Origin: Pelecanus crispus
Lineage: Eukaryota > Chordata > Aves > Pelecaniformes > Pelecanidae
Assembly (NCBI RefSeq): GCF_030463565.1
Contig: NC_134656.1
Span: forward strand, 3,830,501-3,894,500
Direction of reading: 5' to 3'
Length of the DNA stretch: 64,000 nucleotides
Shown: in pieces, positions 39,134-52,942 of the stretch
How the letters are laid out: each line of letters starts with the position of its first letter
Position numbering within the stretch: the stretch's first letter is position 1
Made by a program: the position numbers and the translations under genes
The notes under the pieces: model-generated
The model's database searches: none
What the model was told of the DNA's origin: nothing
The model's input: the letters and a program-made list of their open reading frames with translations, nothing else

Positions 39134-42100
39134 TTGATTTTCCTGGGTTTATTCCAGTATACATTTCATATATATATCTCATATATATATTTGAGATATT
39201 TTTATATTATTGACATGTTCAGATGTTTTCTGATGGAAAATGTTCAAAATTTCCAGTTTATGATCTGGTTTTGGAGGGGAGGTGGCTTTTTGACACTGAT
39301 TTGGAATGAAAAATGGTTTGAATACTTCAAGTTTCCTACAGAATAGAAACTCCACCTTCCAGCCAGCTCTGGGAATGAGGGATAATTTTCATTCTGCTCC
39401 AGGTTTTCTCACCTATTCAAAGAAAACTTATAAACTTCATGATATACACTTGAGTCTTCTGCATTTTTGCCAGGCTAAATAATGGAGAAATTGGTTCATC
39501 CCTTCTGATGGCACTACTGGAGATGCTGAGAAATGAGCCGTGTTTAACTACATCCTTGTATTAGGAATCTGCTAAAGTCGGGGCCAAATGCAAGCAGGCA
39601 TTTCCCCAGGAACAACTTTTAGCACCCACAACGTGGTGGGAACCAGGTCCTACACTGTCTCCAGCAATACTCCCTGATGATGTGATTCCTATTTACAGAA
39701 AGACGCACTCATGGGTTGGCAGAGTTATACCAACCTTAAATATTTTAGCAAAGCACATTCACTTCCCTTCTCTCAAGATACCAGAGTGTGACATTTTGTA
39801 TAAAAAGGTGATAAAACTACAAAACCAAACAGAAACTTGGGACCACCCCTCCTGTTCAGCAGCACCCTGGCTTTGCAGATCCCCCAGCGCTGCTCTGGCC
39901 TTCGAGACGCAATGATGTAGCGTTCATCTGCGCAAAACCTGAGTGTTGTAGGAGCTTTCCTGTTACATTAACAGCTTTTGCTGCTTGGCGTTGGACGAAT
40001 GGGGCAGGTCACATCTCTCCATTTCTTTTTAGACTTTGCAAAGTCAGGAAGGTTGCGTCGATTTAGCATTAAATATTATCTCTTGCAAACATGACATAGA
40101 AGCCTGTTTAAAAAACACATGGGCTTTCCAGCCCAGTACAGCAGCGATACACGGACCCACATCAAATGCTTCTTTTATGAATCACGAAATAGATGCCGTC
40201 TTCCTTATGAGTATGTGTAAACTGGGAGTTATGACTAAAACCAGCATTTGACCTCCTTGCATTCCCCATTGGACGCATCCTGGCACGCCTCATTGAAGAT
40301 GCCCGTGTTCTGCGCTTTGCCTTGTCACTGGGAGATATGGCATACAGATGGAATGATCATATTGGCCTCTAAAGGAAAATATTTAACCCAGAGATGTCAA
40401 TGGAATATAGAAATGATGGTTAAAATCCCAGAAGCCTGCCTTGTTTTTGTCTTTTTCCTTTCATCTAGCACTTTGGGTCATGCCATCACTTATACGCTTC
40501 AGCCCAAACAGGCAATTGCTGAGTTAAGAACCTAGAGTTCAAAGTGAACCATAAACCTTAGTCTATAAGATAAATCATACAAATTACTTTACAGAAATAA
40601 ATAGAACATTTGGGAGAGAGGTTATCTTCTTGCCTTCAGTTTACATCTCTAATGACTGTAAGTTCACAAATGCATTCTGTCAAGAATATAAACATTGCTT
40701 TTATTATACCAAAGACAGATATTTATTACCAACTTTTACAGTACGGCCAGCCAGCTTAGAGGAAAACCCTGGAATCTGGGCAAGAATGTAGAAACTTTGT
40801 CATGATTGTTATTAAATTTGTGGGCACCTTTTTAAGCGCAATGAACGCTACTTGGAAAAACCTCACCACTTGGGTTAAATGGCAGAAAGTAGGTTTTTAA
40901 ACTGGTGGACAGGGCTGAGCTTTGCTAAATTTTTCTTGTGCAAGTGGTGCTGACATGCAGAAATAGGTGTTTTCACACAAACGCACCCAGGTGGGATTTT
41001 TCTAAAAGTTTGAACTCATCTTTCCCACAGTTCTCGATGATTATATTATTGTAACCTTGCGCAGGGCTGTGTTTCAGGGCACCATTCTTACTCTCCTGCC
41101 CTCGCTGCCAGAGGATTTTCATTCAGATTAGGCTGTCACTCAATCCTTTTTTCTATGCCAGAGTATAATAAGGGGAAAAAAAAAGTTATTAGATTAATAA
41201 AAAGGTTTTTGCTGAAGCTGGGTGTTAGAGAGGTCTGGGAGATACGGAGCCAACCCCAAAGGGTGCTTGACCCCAAGATTCCAGCATGGAAACTGGTCCC
41301 AAGTCCTTCCTGAAAGAGCTGCCTCATCCTGCTCTGCCCAGGCCAGCACCCAGACCAGATTACAGTCCCCAACAAAATAAAACCTTTTTCATTGCTCTTT
41401 GAAATGCTCCTCCTGCAGAGCAGGGGAACAGCTTGTGTAGGATGCAGCTCGGGTGCCTTGGCTGAGGCTCCCGGCACACAGGAGATGGGATAAATAACAT
41501 TTTCCTTGCACGAGTCCGGGAGCACCGAGGTGCCATGATGCTGCCCGAGAACCTCGCCTTTCATCCTTGCTCTGGTTTTAGGATAAGGCTGGCTGGGGCG
41601 AGGTTGGGACGTCAGGGACAGGAGGCCCTGTTTGTGCCTGGGGAAGTCGTGACATCGAGTGTTTTCAGTCTTTGGCGTACTCAGGGTGCTTCTGGGGAAA
41701 CGAGAGACTGGATCCAGGTCCAAAAGGATAGGAGGAAAACCTCTCTGGGCCCCAGAGGCAGCTACGCAGAGCAGGCGAGAACCGTTTGGGCTCCAGTCCA
41801 TCTCATCTCACTTACCCCTCCAAAACAAGTCCCTGTGAGCCCAAGCTAAGGTTAATTAGCAAAGCAAATGTGGGCACATTTCCATTCTCGGTGCCTGGGC
41901 TGTTTTACATAAGCCCACGGGTATTTCTCAGTTCGGCCAAATCAGCACCTCTCAGGAGCTCTCTTCTCTCCCAGCAAAAGTGCCTGTTTTGGAGCAAGAG
42001 AAGAGAAAAGACTCACACCAAAAGCATTATGCGCTGCATATCGCTGGGCTACATGTGTTCTGCGATTGCAACAGTCATGAATAAGGTATGAGAAATTGGA

Positions 42101-44366
42101 CATGATATTGCATTTCCTGCTCATGCATCTGTCGGATAAGCTGTTTGGAGCCCGCCGCTCCAGCCAGAGATTGTTTCTTTCCTACATCATGGTAGTCACG
42201 GTGTCTCTGGTCGGTCGGGCTACGTTATGTCTGGTAAGAGAAGGAAGGGAAAGAAAAGAAAAGAAGGGGCATGCTGAAGCCAAAAGCGTTTAAGCCTGGA
42301 CACGTCTGTGAGCATGTGTGTGACACATTCGTGGGCTGGTTTGTCAGAAGCAGGGATGTAAAATCTGTGCCCTGAGTTGTGCTCAGCAAATCAAAGGGTG
42401 GAAGGAAGAAGGAATTCCTCAGCTCTGGCTACGCCTGCAGATCTTGCCCAAATGTTGCTGGCATGCCGATTCCCCTCCCGGTGGCGGGGCTTGGAGGAGC
42501 TGCGAGGAAATCTGGGGTGCAGACCGGCTCCCGCTGTGGATTTCACGTCTCCAGTGCCCCCCAAATCCTCACTGTGGGAACCTGGGGTCAGCACTGAGTG
42601 GTGGGAGGATGAGAGGACTGCGAGTAGGTCCTCAATGCTGACGAGAGTGAATTCATGACCAGCCAGGAGAGTTCCAGGCTTCTCCCCTCAGTACAGCATC
42701 CAGCCGGGAAGCAGATGGCAGTGGAGGGGAGAGGAAGGACCATCAGGATTTGGACACGGGTGGGTTTGGGCTGAGTGGGGATGCGAGGGAACGGCAGGAG
42801 GGAGCAGGGCTCCATCTCTGGCAGAGAGTCAGCAAGCAGCGGCAGCCCCGGTGTCCCCTGTGCCACCACAGCCAGATCTCCTCCTGGCTCCATCAGGGCA
42901 TGTCGGGGGTGTCAGCCCCTCCCTATCTCCCCTCGCACCTTTTTGCTTTGCATGCAGGGGCTGCAATACAGACAAGAATCTCACCTCTGTCACAGAAACC
43001 CAGGGGACCGTTTAAAAACCTTTCCCGACGGAGGGACAACTCTGCTCTCTCACAGTGGTGCACCAGAGGGTGTTTTGATAAACTGATCGTATCCACAGCT
43101 CAAGTGGATGGGGGTTTCTGGAGAAAGTCCAGGGATTTTCTGCTCCATTTGACATCTCCCACACAGACTCCTCCCTTTCTTTCCAAACAGAAGTGGTATT
43201 TTCCTTCTCTTTCCTTACCTTTTTTTCCCGGGAGCAATCAAGATATGGGATAGGAAGCAACACAAATGAACGAACAAACAAAAAGCCAAGAGAAATTATT
43301 TTTGCATTGAATTGTGCAGAAAAAAAGCCCACTCCTTTCAAACAGAACCAAACAACCAGGAAAATTCTGAGAAAAAATGGGATTTAATGGGAAAAGTGCA
43401 TGGAACAAACCAGATTTTGCTTCATTGGAGATGTTTTGCAGGAACACCTGTGACTTCTCCAGCAGCCCTGCTCCTGTGCCGCCTGCCCCAAGCACAGGGA
43501 CCGCAGGCGCGGCCAGAGCCCAGTCCTCATCTCCATCCTCAAGATTGCCCTTTGTAGAGAACTAACCATGCTCTCACCATAAACAGTGCATTAACCTTAT
43601 ACCAATATAGGGATTGGTTAATATTTTGATTTAAATGGTGTCTCTGGGCTCTTCATCACTTGACTGCTCAGTTGGAAGCACCAATAAATATTTTGTGTTT
43701 TAGCAAAGAACTGAGAGCGGGAGCATGTTACCTGCATCTCTGATGTAGTGCCCGTGGTTCAGTAACCCCTGTTCCTTGGGAGACCCAGACATATCCAGCT
43801 ATTTTCCCCACAGTCCTCTCTGTTGCACTGGAGCCATCTTCTCAAGGGCTCTTCTCTCACTGTGGACTTTCCAGAATGATAAATTAATTATGACTTGCAT
43901 TAAAACCAGCATATCTTAATATGAGGTCTGTCATAATCATAGATGAATGAGGTATCTGGATGAACACAGTGAAAACTTCTCTTCATTGAAACCATTTATA
44001 ACATGCAAGTATGCCAGGGTTAGACCAGTCGTAATAAACAGGCCAGGACAACAGTGATTAGGCATGAAATTGAATGATGGTAAATGTTTTAATACAATGG
44101 TTGATACAAGAAGTAGTGTAAAAAAAAAAAAAAATCTCACAAGCATGTTACCTGCATGATAAATGAAAACGGAGCCTCAAATAATAATAACAATGTAAAA
44201 CAATTTGTGAAGCCTTTTCTAAGCAGCACCCTGGTTAGATTCCAAAGAAAATACATGCAAAAAATATTCAAAATCCCATGTGTTACATTGACTTTGGCCA
44301 GCTCCCAGCTCTTGGGTATAAAGCTTTCTCCCAAAGTTTTGCAAGTAAAACAAGTTCTTTGAATGA

Positions 44367-44428
44367 GGGCCTGATCCTGCCAGCTGCTGAACATCCTCTG
44401 TTCTTACTAAGGTCATTGACTTCTATGG
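44367..44428. mobile_element. Decayed palindromic MITE-like repeat, copy E
   Basis: It begins GGGCCTGATCCTGCCAGC and reaches TCATTGACTTCTATGG about 45 bp later. This matches the terminal arm (GGGCCTGATCCTGC) and centre (CCATTGACTTCAATGG) of a palindromic MITE-like family known from reptile genomes. The right arm is missing or unrecognisable, so this looks like half an element. The family consensus is recalled, not searched. Confidence 0.5.
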
Positions 44429-47346
44429 TTTGTAGGATAGATGTAATGCATAGGTCAAAAAATATCACCCAATAATGAAATCCATCACATCAAACACATA
44501 AAAAAATGAAACTTTCAGGATCCACCCCTTAGTTGTGTAATGCTTTTTTTTTTTTTTTTTTAGTGAAAAATATCAGAGATTTGGATACTTAAGTCACTGC
44601 TGGAAACTGTTTCTGCATCTGAAAGACTGGCCGTGAGGCCTGCGTAACTGGACGGCTGCTCTCAAGGTTAGGGCCAAACCCTCCTTGCTCCGCTCGTGGG
44701 AGCAGCCTGATGCTTGGAAGCCACTTCTGGAAATGCTCCTGCACATGAGCAGCCCTTTCGCCTCCGAGCACGGTGCAGGATTGGGCTCTGAGCCCTTAAT
44801 CCCCACGGTAAGAAGTGGAACACTGCACACAAGATGTAGCAACAAAACAGATTTAGTTCAAGGTTAGTCTCAAGAACCCTTATCTGATCACTGACAGTAA
44901 TTTATCACGCAGAACCCATCATTAGTGTCAAGCTGTTTTATTACCCACTAACTTAACACTGTTTTACCAAGAGTCAAGTGTGATGTCACTCATGTTAAAG
45001 TAATTTACAGCTAATAGATATGAGGTAGGAGTCAATGTTGGCTTGCTGAGTTCCTTTCATACTCGGTGCTAGCTCCTTTCATTTTGCCCTGTAAGCAAAT
45101 AAGAGAGCAAGGAAAGGTGGTAATAAAGGGGAAACCAGCCACATGCGTGTGTGCCCACGCACGCACAGAGGAGCTTTAAAATTTCCCAGCCTCTTTTCTC
45201 TTCAAATACAAGAATTCATCCAAATACATGAACCCTGATATTGCAGAGTTGAAATGGCCAGTAAGATTTAAGAGACAGTAATAAATAATCTGGTTTGTGG
45301 GACAAGAAATGTGTAATGCTTTGGTCATGTGGAAGCTCCAGCACATCAGCAGAGGGGGAATCCCTCCTGGAGTTGCATCACGTACCCCCAAAACCTAAGA
45401 AATCTGTCTCTCCAGGAAAGACCAAGCTTGGGCTGACTTGACGTTCCCTTTTCAGTGGTCTCGGTTTTCAGGGTGAGAGTTCCCTTCATTTGGAACATGA
45501 AGAGAAGTTACAGGAACCTCGATAACGAGTTTTGTTACAAAAAATGGATATGGTTGCGTATGAACATTGTTTTCCTTCCCTGCCTTCCCCACCTCTCCAG
45601 CCAATTCTGTTCAGTCTTAGGGTCAACCCCGGTGCAGGCTGTGTTTATAAGAGAATACATTTCCCATTTCCAATCACTTGCCGTCTCCTCTAATGAATCC
45701 TCCTGCTGACGTCTCCAGGATCCATATTCTTAGCCCGCAAGACATTCAGAGATAATCCTGACTAATGTGTATATATTCAAAGAAGTTTATTGTGGAGAAT
45801 CGTACATTTGGGATAAGGGAAAGGGCATCCTGTGTCCGTTCACTTCTCCAATTTTATACCCATTAAAAACATTTTAAATCATTGTATCTGCTCTTACATC
45901 CCCTGGAAGTTCCAAAACTCTGGGCTATTTGCGTGATGACTTCAAATGGTCCAGGAGGTGTGACCCTTCAAGACACTGCAGAAAAGCCAGAGAAGGTCTC
46001 TAGGGATTAAATTTTAACAGTTCTTGGGATCTCAGGTAAATATCTTGCTCTGACAACACACCTGGACTGTAAATCATTGGAGCATCACTTTTGTCAGCCC
46101 TGTCAATAACTGTCCTGGTCTGTAAATTCTGTTTGATCAAACAACTCTTGGAAACACACGATTTCAATGGTGACCTCAGCTTCAACTCGCAGCGCCGATT
46201 GTATGCAGATTGGCCAACGTCCCCTGAAAGGAAGACCCCGACATTTGGCTGCGGGAAGGGGCTAGCTGACCAGATGTGGGGCTAAAGGTTTGGAAAAGCT
46301 GGACAATGGCTAAACTCTACCTAGAGATTGGCCTGGGTACAATCAGATGGGATATACACACTCATCATTTTCTTCCATTCCATGGGGAACTGAATAAAGG
46401 CTTGCCAGGACTTCTGCTTCTGCATATTTTTGCTCATTTAAAATCTTTCCAGTGGTTCCTTGTAACACATGGCTTTGCTCAGCTTGTTTCTGCGAAATCT
46501 CAGGAGTGAGCAGGAGATTGCAAGTGGCCCACCGCCGTGTCCTCCCCCAGGCACCGCTTTGACTGCAGGACTAGTGGGTTTCCACTGTGTTGGGAGAAAG
46601 CAGATGGGTAGTACCAGCAATGGTCCATGCCTAAAACCCACATGGTGCAAAGCTCAGGTTCTCGTTTAACTTTGTATTTGCAAGTCCAGAGAAGTAGCAA
46701 AAAGCTCTCCCCTCCTTCTCCCCAACTCCAGAGCATTCAACCATGAAAGCCACCACATCTCTTGGGCAGCTGGGGTGCCCAGAGAGAGAAAGAAGTGCTT
46801 TGCTTCCCACTCGGGCCAAACCAGCTGCCTCTCCACCTCTCCCTCTCCATACCGCCTTTCCAACTAATTGGAGCCATGTTTTCATGCCAAAGCAGATGAA
46901 AAATGCAGCCAGTGAGGGCTGAGAGGTTGCTGAGAAGGTGAAAAATGAGGCTAGGAGAGGTCAGAGATGCAGCTGAAGAGCCAGAGAGAAGTGGGAAGAG
47001 AAGTTTCATGAGGTGGAGGAGAAGATTTGCTGACCCAAACCAAGGCAGTTCAGATGTGGCAGAGAAGATGTGAAAGGAAAGCACAGCCTTCAACTGCAGT
47101 GAGAGAAGGCAGGAAAAATATTGGGCATCGGGGTATTAAAATTAAGCATAGCAAAGCAATGCAGGGAACATTAAATTTAGTTCTAGTAGATAGGAAAGGC
47201 TGCACCATTCATTTGATACATCTTTTCGGTACCTTGCTTATGAGAAGTCATAGTGCCATGTCTCCCTCATGGAAGATTATTTTTAGACATGTAAAATATA
47301 TGAGGAGAGAGGTGCAAAATGAAAATTAGCCCATAATGCAGATAGT

Positions 47347-47419
47347 GTCCCGAATTCATCCCTAGGGCATCTGTGTTAACTTCAGTGGAAGACTTTCACC
47401 AGAGATTAATTCAGACCTG
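47347..47419. mobile_element. Palindromic MITE-like repeat with both arms, copy F
   Basis: The left arm, GTCCCGAATTCATCCCTAGGG, and the right arm, CACCAGAGATTAATTCAGACC, are imperfect inverted copies around a centre TTAACTTCAGTGGAA. This matches an ancient amniote palindrome of the form GGGCCAAATTCATCCCTGG, centre TTGACTTCAATGGA, right arm CCAGGGATGAATTTGGCCC. It is the most complete of the six palindromic remnants here and could still fold as a weak hairpin. Confidence 0.5.
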
Positions 47420-50400
47420 TATTTATAAGTGCACATCTGCGTAATGCCAGGGTTTTGAGTCAATAACTTCACACCAAGACTGCAATTGGAAAAAGAAGTG
47501 CTTCCAGTTATAGAAACCAAAATTAAGCAGACAACAAGCGTTAGTATCACAGCTGACTTTGGGCAGAAATTTTATAGGATGTGAAAGTCTGTCCCTGTTA
47601 TTGCAGAGTTAAATAAAACTCCACTAAGTAAAAAGAGGGGGAGTCATGTTTTGGGACTGTGCCGTCTTCTGGGTTTTTAGAATCAAATCTGTGCAGTCTC
47701 CTGATTAAAAAACCAGACTTCTGCAGCCATTCAGAACTTGGAAGAAGAAACCGTCTTCCACGCAGAAGGATCTACTAAGAGCTTAACATATTACTACTTA
47801 TTTTTTAAATCCAAAATTTCTCACCTCCATCTACTCTGTACACACGTATAACGGTAAAAAAATGGGGATCTGGATTCAGAGCAGCTATAAAAACCCCAGT
47901 TGGCTTATCCCACTGTGATGCAGGTTCCTCCTGTCCAGAAGCTACAAGTAGAAGAGGGCAGGCGGACCCGCTGGCAGCTAACAGTCCTCCAAAGCCTTCC
48001 CTCCAAGTGAGTAAGCACAAAGAACCAGGAATGTCTCCAGATGATGAAGGGGCTACAGAAACCGTGAGGACGGTAACACAGGTACAGCCTTGCTGCAGGG
48101 AGACTTGTGTAGGGGGTAAATGCTCCCAGAAGGTGTATCTCTGTTCTTTGGGTAATTTTGGAAGACGTACCTCCAAGAGACCCATGTTCAGGAGCCATAG
48201 ACCATCCAAAAGCTATAAACCGAACACTAGGGTGAGTGAACGCACTCTCATTTTCCAGATATGGGGTTTAATGTTGTATTGGGAAAAAAAAAAGCCAAGG
48301 CGGCTGGTTGGAAGAGTATCCAACTGGGAAGCAGGGGCATAGTGCCAGTCGGACAACTTCTTGGTCTCCCACTTTTCTCCCAGATAGTTGAAGTCAGTAA
48401 TGCTTCCTGAAAGTCACGGCACTCCTAAAGAATAGCGAGTCTCCATATTTGCCAACTGGATTTTTCTTTTTTAATCCTTGATATCTCCCCATTTCCAGTT
48501 TCTACTCAGCAGCTCACATAGCGAGGCGCTTTGTTTATGAGAACACTGCTGTTCATATTAGATCTCATGACTCCAGAGTCTGAAGCTTTAAGGAAAAACA
48601 TCCAGTATCACGGGACTTGAAACGAAAAAATGAGCTCATACCCCAGAGATGTCCAGCTGGGAGATTCCACTTTATGGGAACGCTCTACAAAAGGTCTCCA
48701 AGTGACTTGGGCGCCAGCATCCCATCTCCCAACATTTGGCAGTAACATAATGGTCCCCATTTCCTTCCCTGGCACGGGAAGAGCAAGATCCTTTGCACGT
48801 TTCTCCCAACCAAGCAACAACCAGGTTACATCATGACTTTGGTGGCCGAAGCTCCTCGCTTTCCTCCCTCCCCCACCCCAGGAACAATGGCTAACTGTTC
48901 TTTTTCCATCTATAAATTTGTCTGAGTTAACAGTTCCCAAGATCTGGCAGCAAGCTGGAGCTGGGAGTGAGCTGAGAGATAGGAGAGTGACAGTCTGAAA
49001 TGAAACACAGAGCTGCTGGGCCTGCAGCCGTCAGACAGGAGCCTGGCTCCCTCCCTTAAAGATTAGCGAGACTCCTTCGCTGGAGCCCTCCGCATTCCCC
49101 AAAATCCTAGCAACAAAGTGCTGTCTCTCAGCCGCCAATGAATCATGTGAATTTAACCTTTCACCTGGCCACAAGGAGGTTAATATACCAAAATAGCCTT
49201 TTTTTTTTTTTTTTTTCCCCCCCATTTATTGCCCGTAATGGCAGTGGGGATCATGGCAGAACTGGCAGGACCAGGCTGGCAGTGCCAGCATCAGCCCACC
49301 AGCCCAGCACACACGGGCTCAAGTTTATTCAGGGAAATAGTTTCCATTTCACATTACAGAAGGTTTTTGCCTCTCATTGCCCGGCCAGTGGCTCGCCGTG
49401 CCCTTTGGCTTCAAACCCAAAAGCATTTACACGCACAAGAAACTGTATACACAAGGCGTCCCCCGGCGTGCCCACATGGCCAGAGCCTGAGTCACTCACT
49501 GCTCCCGCCTGCTCCTGCCCGTGGCAAAACTCCTGGAGAACTTCCCAGGTGGGGCTGGATCCTCACTCCCTGCGAGATGCTGAGCCCCTCCTGGGGCTGG
49601 ATATCCTGCCTGGGCTGGATGTCCTTGTCCTTTGGGCTTGGGGCAAAGCTGGAGCCCTCAGAGTCCCCCACACCAAATAAATCTGGAGACCACAGTTTGC
49701 CCATCTGCAAAAAAAGAGGGGGTTTATCCCTCGTGGGGGGCTCCCAGCAGCGGGTGCTGCAGCCCCGGCCCGTGCCCACTGGCCCTGCCATCATCAGCCC
49801 AAGGATTTCATCACTGCTCTGAAACTTGGAGCTTTCTGTTAAATCAGCCTGGAAGGAAAATGGATTTTAAACAACTGGGGCCAAAATCACACAAGCAAAG
49901 GTCACTTTTAGGAGGCACATGCCAAGTTACCCATTTAGGGGGCACACATTGCAGTCTGCATTTTGTACCCTCTAAATATTGAAGGAAGTGGGGTGATTTT
50001 TGTAGCCGCTGTTGGCTCGTGAGCAGCTGGAGGAACGGCTGAGACTGAAGCATCCCCATAAAATGGGTCTGTAGGGGACAGCAGGCAACATCAGCTCTAC
50101 GGGACCTCCTTTATTTTCCCTGCCGGTGAAATCCTTATGGGCTAAGGAAGAAAACAGGATCTCAGAGTAAGAGGGGGGAAAGATTTTAAACACTTCCCCC
50201 CCGCCTCTTCCTGAGAGCCACTGCCACATGCATATAACAGGAGATAAATATTTTTTTGGCGGAGCCTGCTGTTTATTTAACCCTTTTGAGGCACAGCCCC
50301 CTGGCATCCCCTCACTCCTCCAGGCACAAAACCCTGCTGTCCCTGCCTGGCGGGGCTGGGGCAGCTCAGTCCTTGCCCACAGCCCCTGGCTGCCTGGGGC

Positions 50401-52942
50401 CTCCCCCAGCCCTGGCTGCGTCCATCGCTTCTCTCCCCTCTCCAGCGCTGCACCAAGAACCAGCCCGGCCCGAGCAGGAGGTACCTGAGCTGGGTCCCTG
50501 GGCAGGGGCCAACCCAGCCCTTGGGGCCTGGGGAGGAAGGGGCTGGGGGGAGGACGGACGGACAGAGGGATGCGGACCGGGGGATGGGGACCACGGACGC
50601 AGACCGGGGTATGCAGACCCCGCCGCTCCCCTCCCGTCGATCCCCGCCGTTCACAGCCCACCGGGCAGGGGGAAGCAGCCCCCGGGGGGGGGGGCTCATT
50701 CTCCCCCCGGGCAGCCCGTCCTTCCCTCCCGCGTCGTTCGTTCGGGAGCCGGGGGCAGAGCCGGGAAGCGGCCCGGTGCCGCCCGCCGGGGCTGCAGGAG
50801 CGAAATACTCGATGGGTTTCCCCGTGCGGCGGGGTGCTCGGGGCGGGGCGGCTCGAAGCGGGCCCGGGGCCGGCTGCTGGGCGGGGGGCCCGGGGCAGAG
50901 CCCCGTCGCGGGGCACCGGGCTAGGCTCGGCTCTGCCGTGGGAGCTCGCCCCCCCGGGCACCCCCGAGGGCAGCGGGCTGCGAGCCGCCCCTGAGCCCCG
51001 CGGGAGGATGCTGCAGCCCGTGGGAGGCAGAGGGAGGAAAGGGGACGTGCTGAATTATTTGTCACCTCCCGAGGCACCGAGGGGGAGCGGGAACCCGCGT
51101 TTCCCACTCAGGGTGCGCCTTGCCTCCCCCTGCCCGGTGCAGCAGGACCGGGCACGGTTCTGCCCTCCTCCCTCCACTTTGCTTTTCTTTTTTTTCCATT
51201 GGTTTTCGGGGGGGGTGGGGTGTCTAAAAGCCCCCCTCGGGGACCGCGCAGGACGCTCCCATGCGTCCGCCCCCCCGCAGGACTCACAAATCACCCGGAG
51301 CGGGATTAGGGCCGAGGGGCCGGGGCGCCGGGCAGTCTGTCCCGGCCCGGGGGAGCCTCACCTGGAGGGGTCAGGGCTCCCTCGGGAGCCGTGCCGAGCC
51401 GTGCCGAGCCGCACCGGCCCCGCTCGGACCCAGCCGGAGCCAGGCTCTGCCTGGCCGCGGGGGGGACGGGGAGCGGGGACCTCTTCCTAACCCCCCCCCT
51501 CCGGCAAAATGGGGTCGTATCCCCCGGGGAGAGCAGGGCCAGGTCCGAGCCAGCCCGTCTAACGGGCCGTGAGCCCGGTAAGGGATGTGCACCGGGGGCA
51601 AAGCTGCCGGCGGGTACCGGCGGGTGACACCGGGCTCTCCCGGGAGGCCCGCCCGCCTGCCCCCGCTCCGGGCGGGGCTGCGAGAGGGGGTCTCTGCTCT
51701 CCTCCGGGGGGGCCGGGGACCACCTACCCCGGTGCTTGCGTTGGGGGTTTTGGGCCCGTCTAAGCCTCGCCGTGAGCCGGGTCCCGGGCAGAGGTGTCCG
51801 GCGCCCTGTGCCCGGGGGTGCGCTCCGAGGGGCAGGGAGCGCCAGGGACCCCCCGCCTGTCCCCGCGGGAGGGGCCCCGCACAGCCCCGGAGCCCCGCGT
51901 CCCGCACCCCGGCGGGACTTCGCCGGGAGCAGTGCGAGGGCTGCGGACGGGGCATCGCCGCCGGCCCCGGTGCCACGCTGGCACCTTCCCTGCCTGCTTC
52001 ACCTCAAGCATCGCCCACGCCGAGCCTTCCCCGAAGGACGACCCCCGACCCCCCGCCTGGCCGCCGGTTACCGAGCGCAGCCCAAAATTCTACAAGCACC
52101 CAAATGGCAGCGATAGGGAGGCACGCTTCCCCCCCCCCACGGGCAGCCCCACGCAGGGCTCACGGGTGGGTGGCACCAACCCGGGCCGGTGCCCAGCTGG
52201 GACGGGAATATGGGGCCAGTCCGACGGCCACTGCCGCGGGCGGTGCTGGAAACCCCCCGGTACCGGAGCACCTGCCCGCAGCGCTGCTCCGCGCCCGCGG
52301 GCGCTGCCTTCCGCGGCGGCGGGGGGAGCCGCCCGTGGAACCCGCCGCCCCTCGCCGCGGCCTCGGGTCTCCGCTGCCCGCTGGGGCCAAAGCCCAGCAG
52401 CTCCCGCACCGCCGGGAGCTGAGCTAGCGCTACCGCGGGGAGAAAGTGCTTGGAAAAACTGGTTAACAAAAGAAAACCAACAAACCCAAACCCCAAAACC
52501 AACTGGATGGGTCTGAACACAGACACGCAACACGTCCACGGGGCAGGTTTCCGCGCACCGCGGTTTTCTCCGGCGTGAACGTGCTCACGGGGTAAATCCC
52601 TCCGGATTTCAGCAGCACCTCGTTTCTTTCAACGTTTTCACATTTATTTGAACGCCAGAAGCGATCGGAGCGGGCAGTTTCGCACGCGTTTAAAAAAAAA
52701 AAAAAAATAGAATAAATCACAGTCAAATAGCACCTTGAAATTGTAAAGCCTGGAAACCCACGCGTCCCCACGGCTTCACCCCGCTTTTAACAACCGAAAC
52801 GAAACGAAGGAAGCTCCGGCGGTGGCTCAGCCACAGACACGGAGGGGTTGGGGCTGGTTTTCCGCGGGGACGTTTCTGTCCGTGCCACCGTGGGGTTTGC
52901 TGAGCCGGAGCCTCCCCGGGTTGTTATTTTCTTTTTCTATGG

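Larger units (their letters stand above)
36181..50439. other. Gene-free upstream sequence, part 6
   Basis: No gene is recognised. A 312-codon open frame (36261-37199, +) is the longest in the non-island DNA but has no familiar domain and is treated as a finding, not a gene. Homopolymers occur at 36181-36197 (T17), 44119-44133 (A), 44544-44561 (T) and about 49199-49216 (T). Three palindromic-repeat remnants and a 23-bp tandem duplication are listed separately. Confidence 0.55.

Noticed and set aside
49690-49722. MIR-like CAGTTTGCCCATCTGCAAAA
   Set aside because: The match is too short and no other MIR block is found on either side.
1-50439. miR-1 and miR-133a hairpins expected somewhere upstream of GATA5 by mammalian synteny
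   Set aside because: I looked for both mature sequences on both strands by eye and found no match, so the cluster probably lies further left. A sequence search would settle it.
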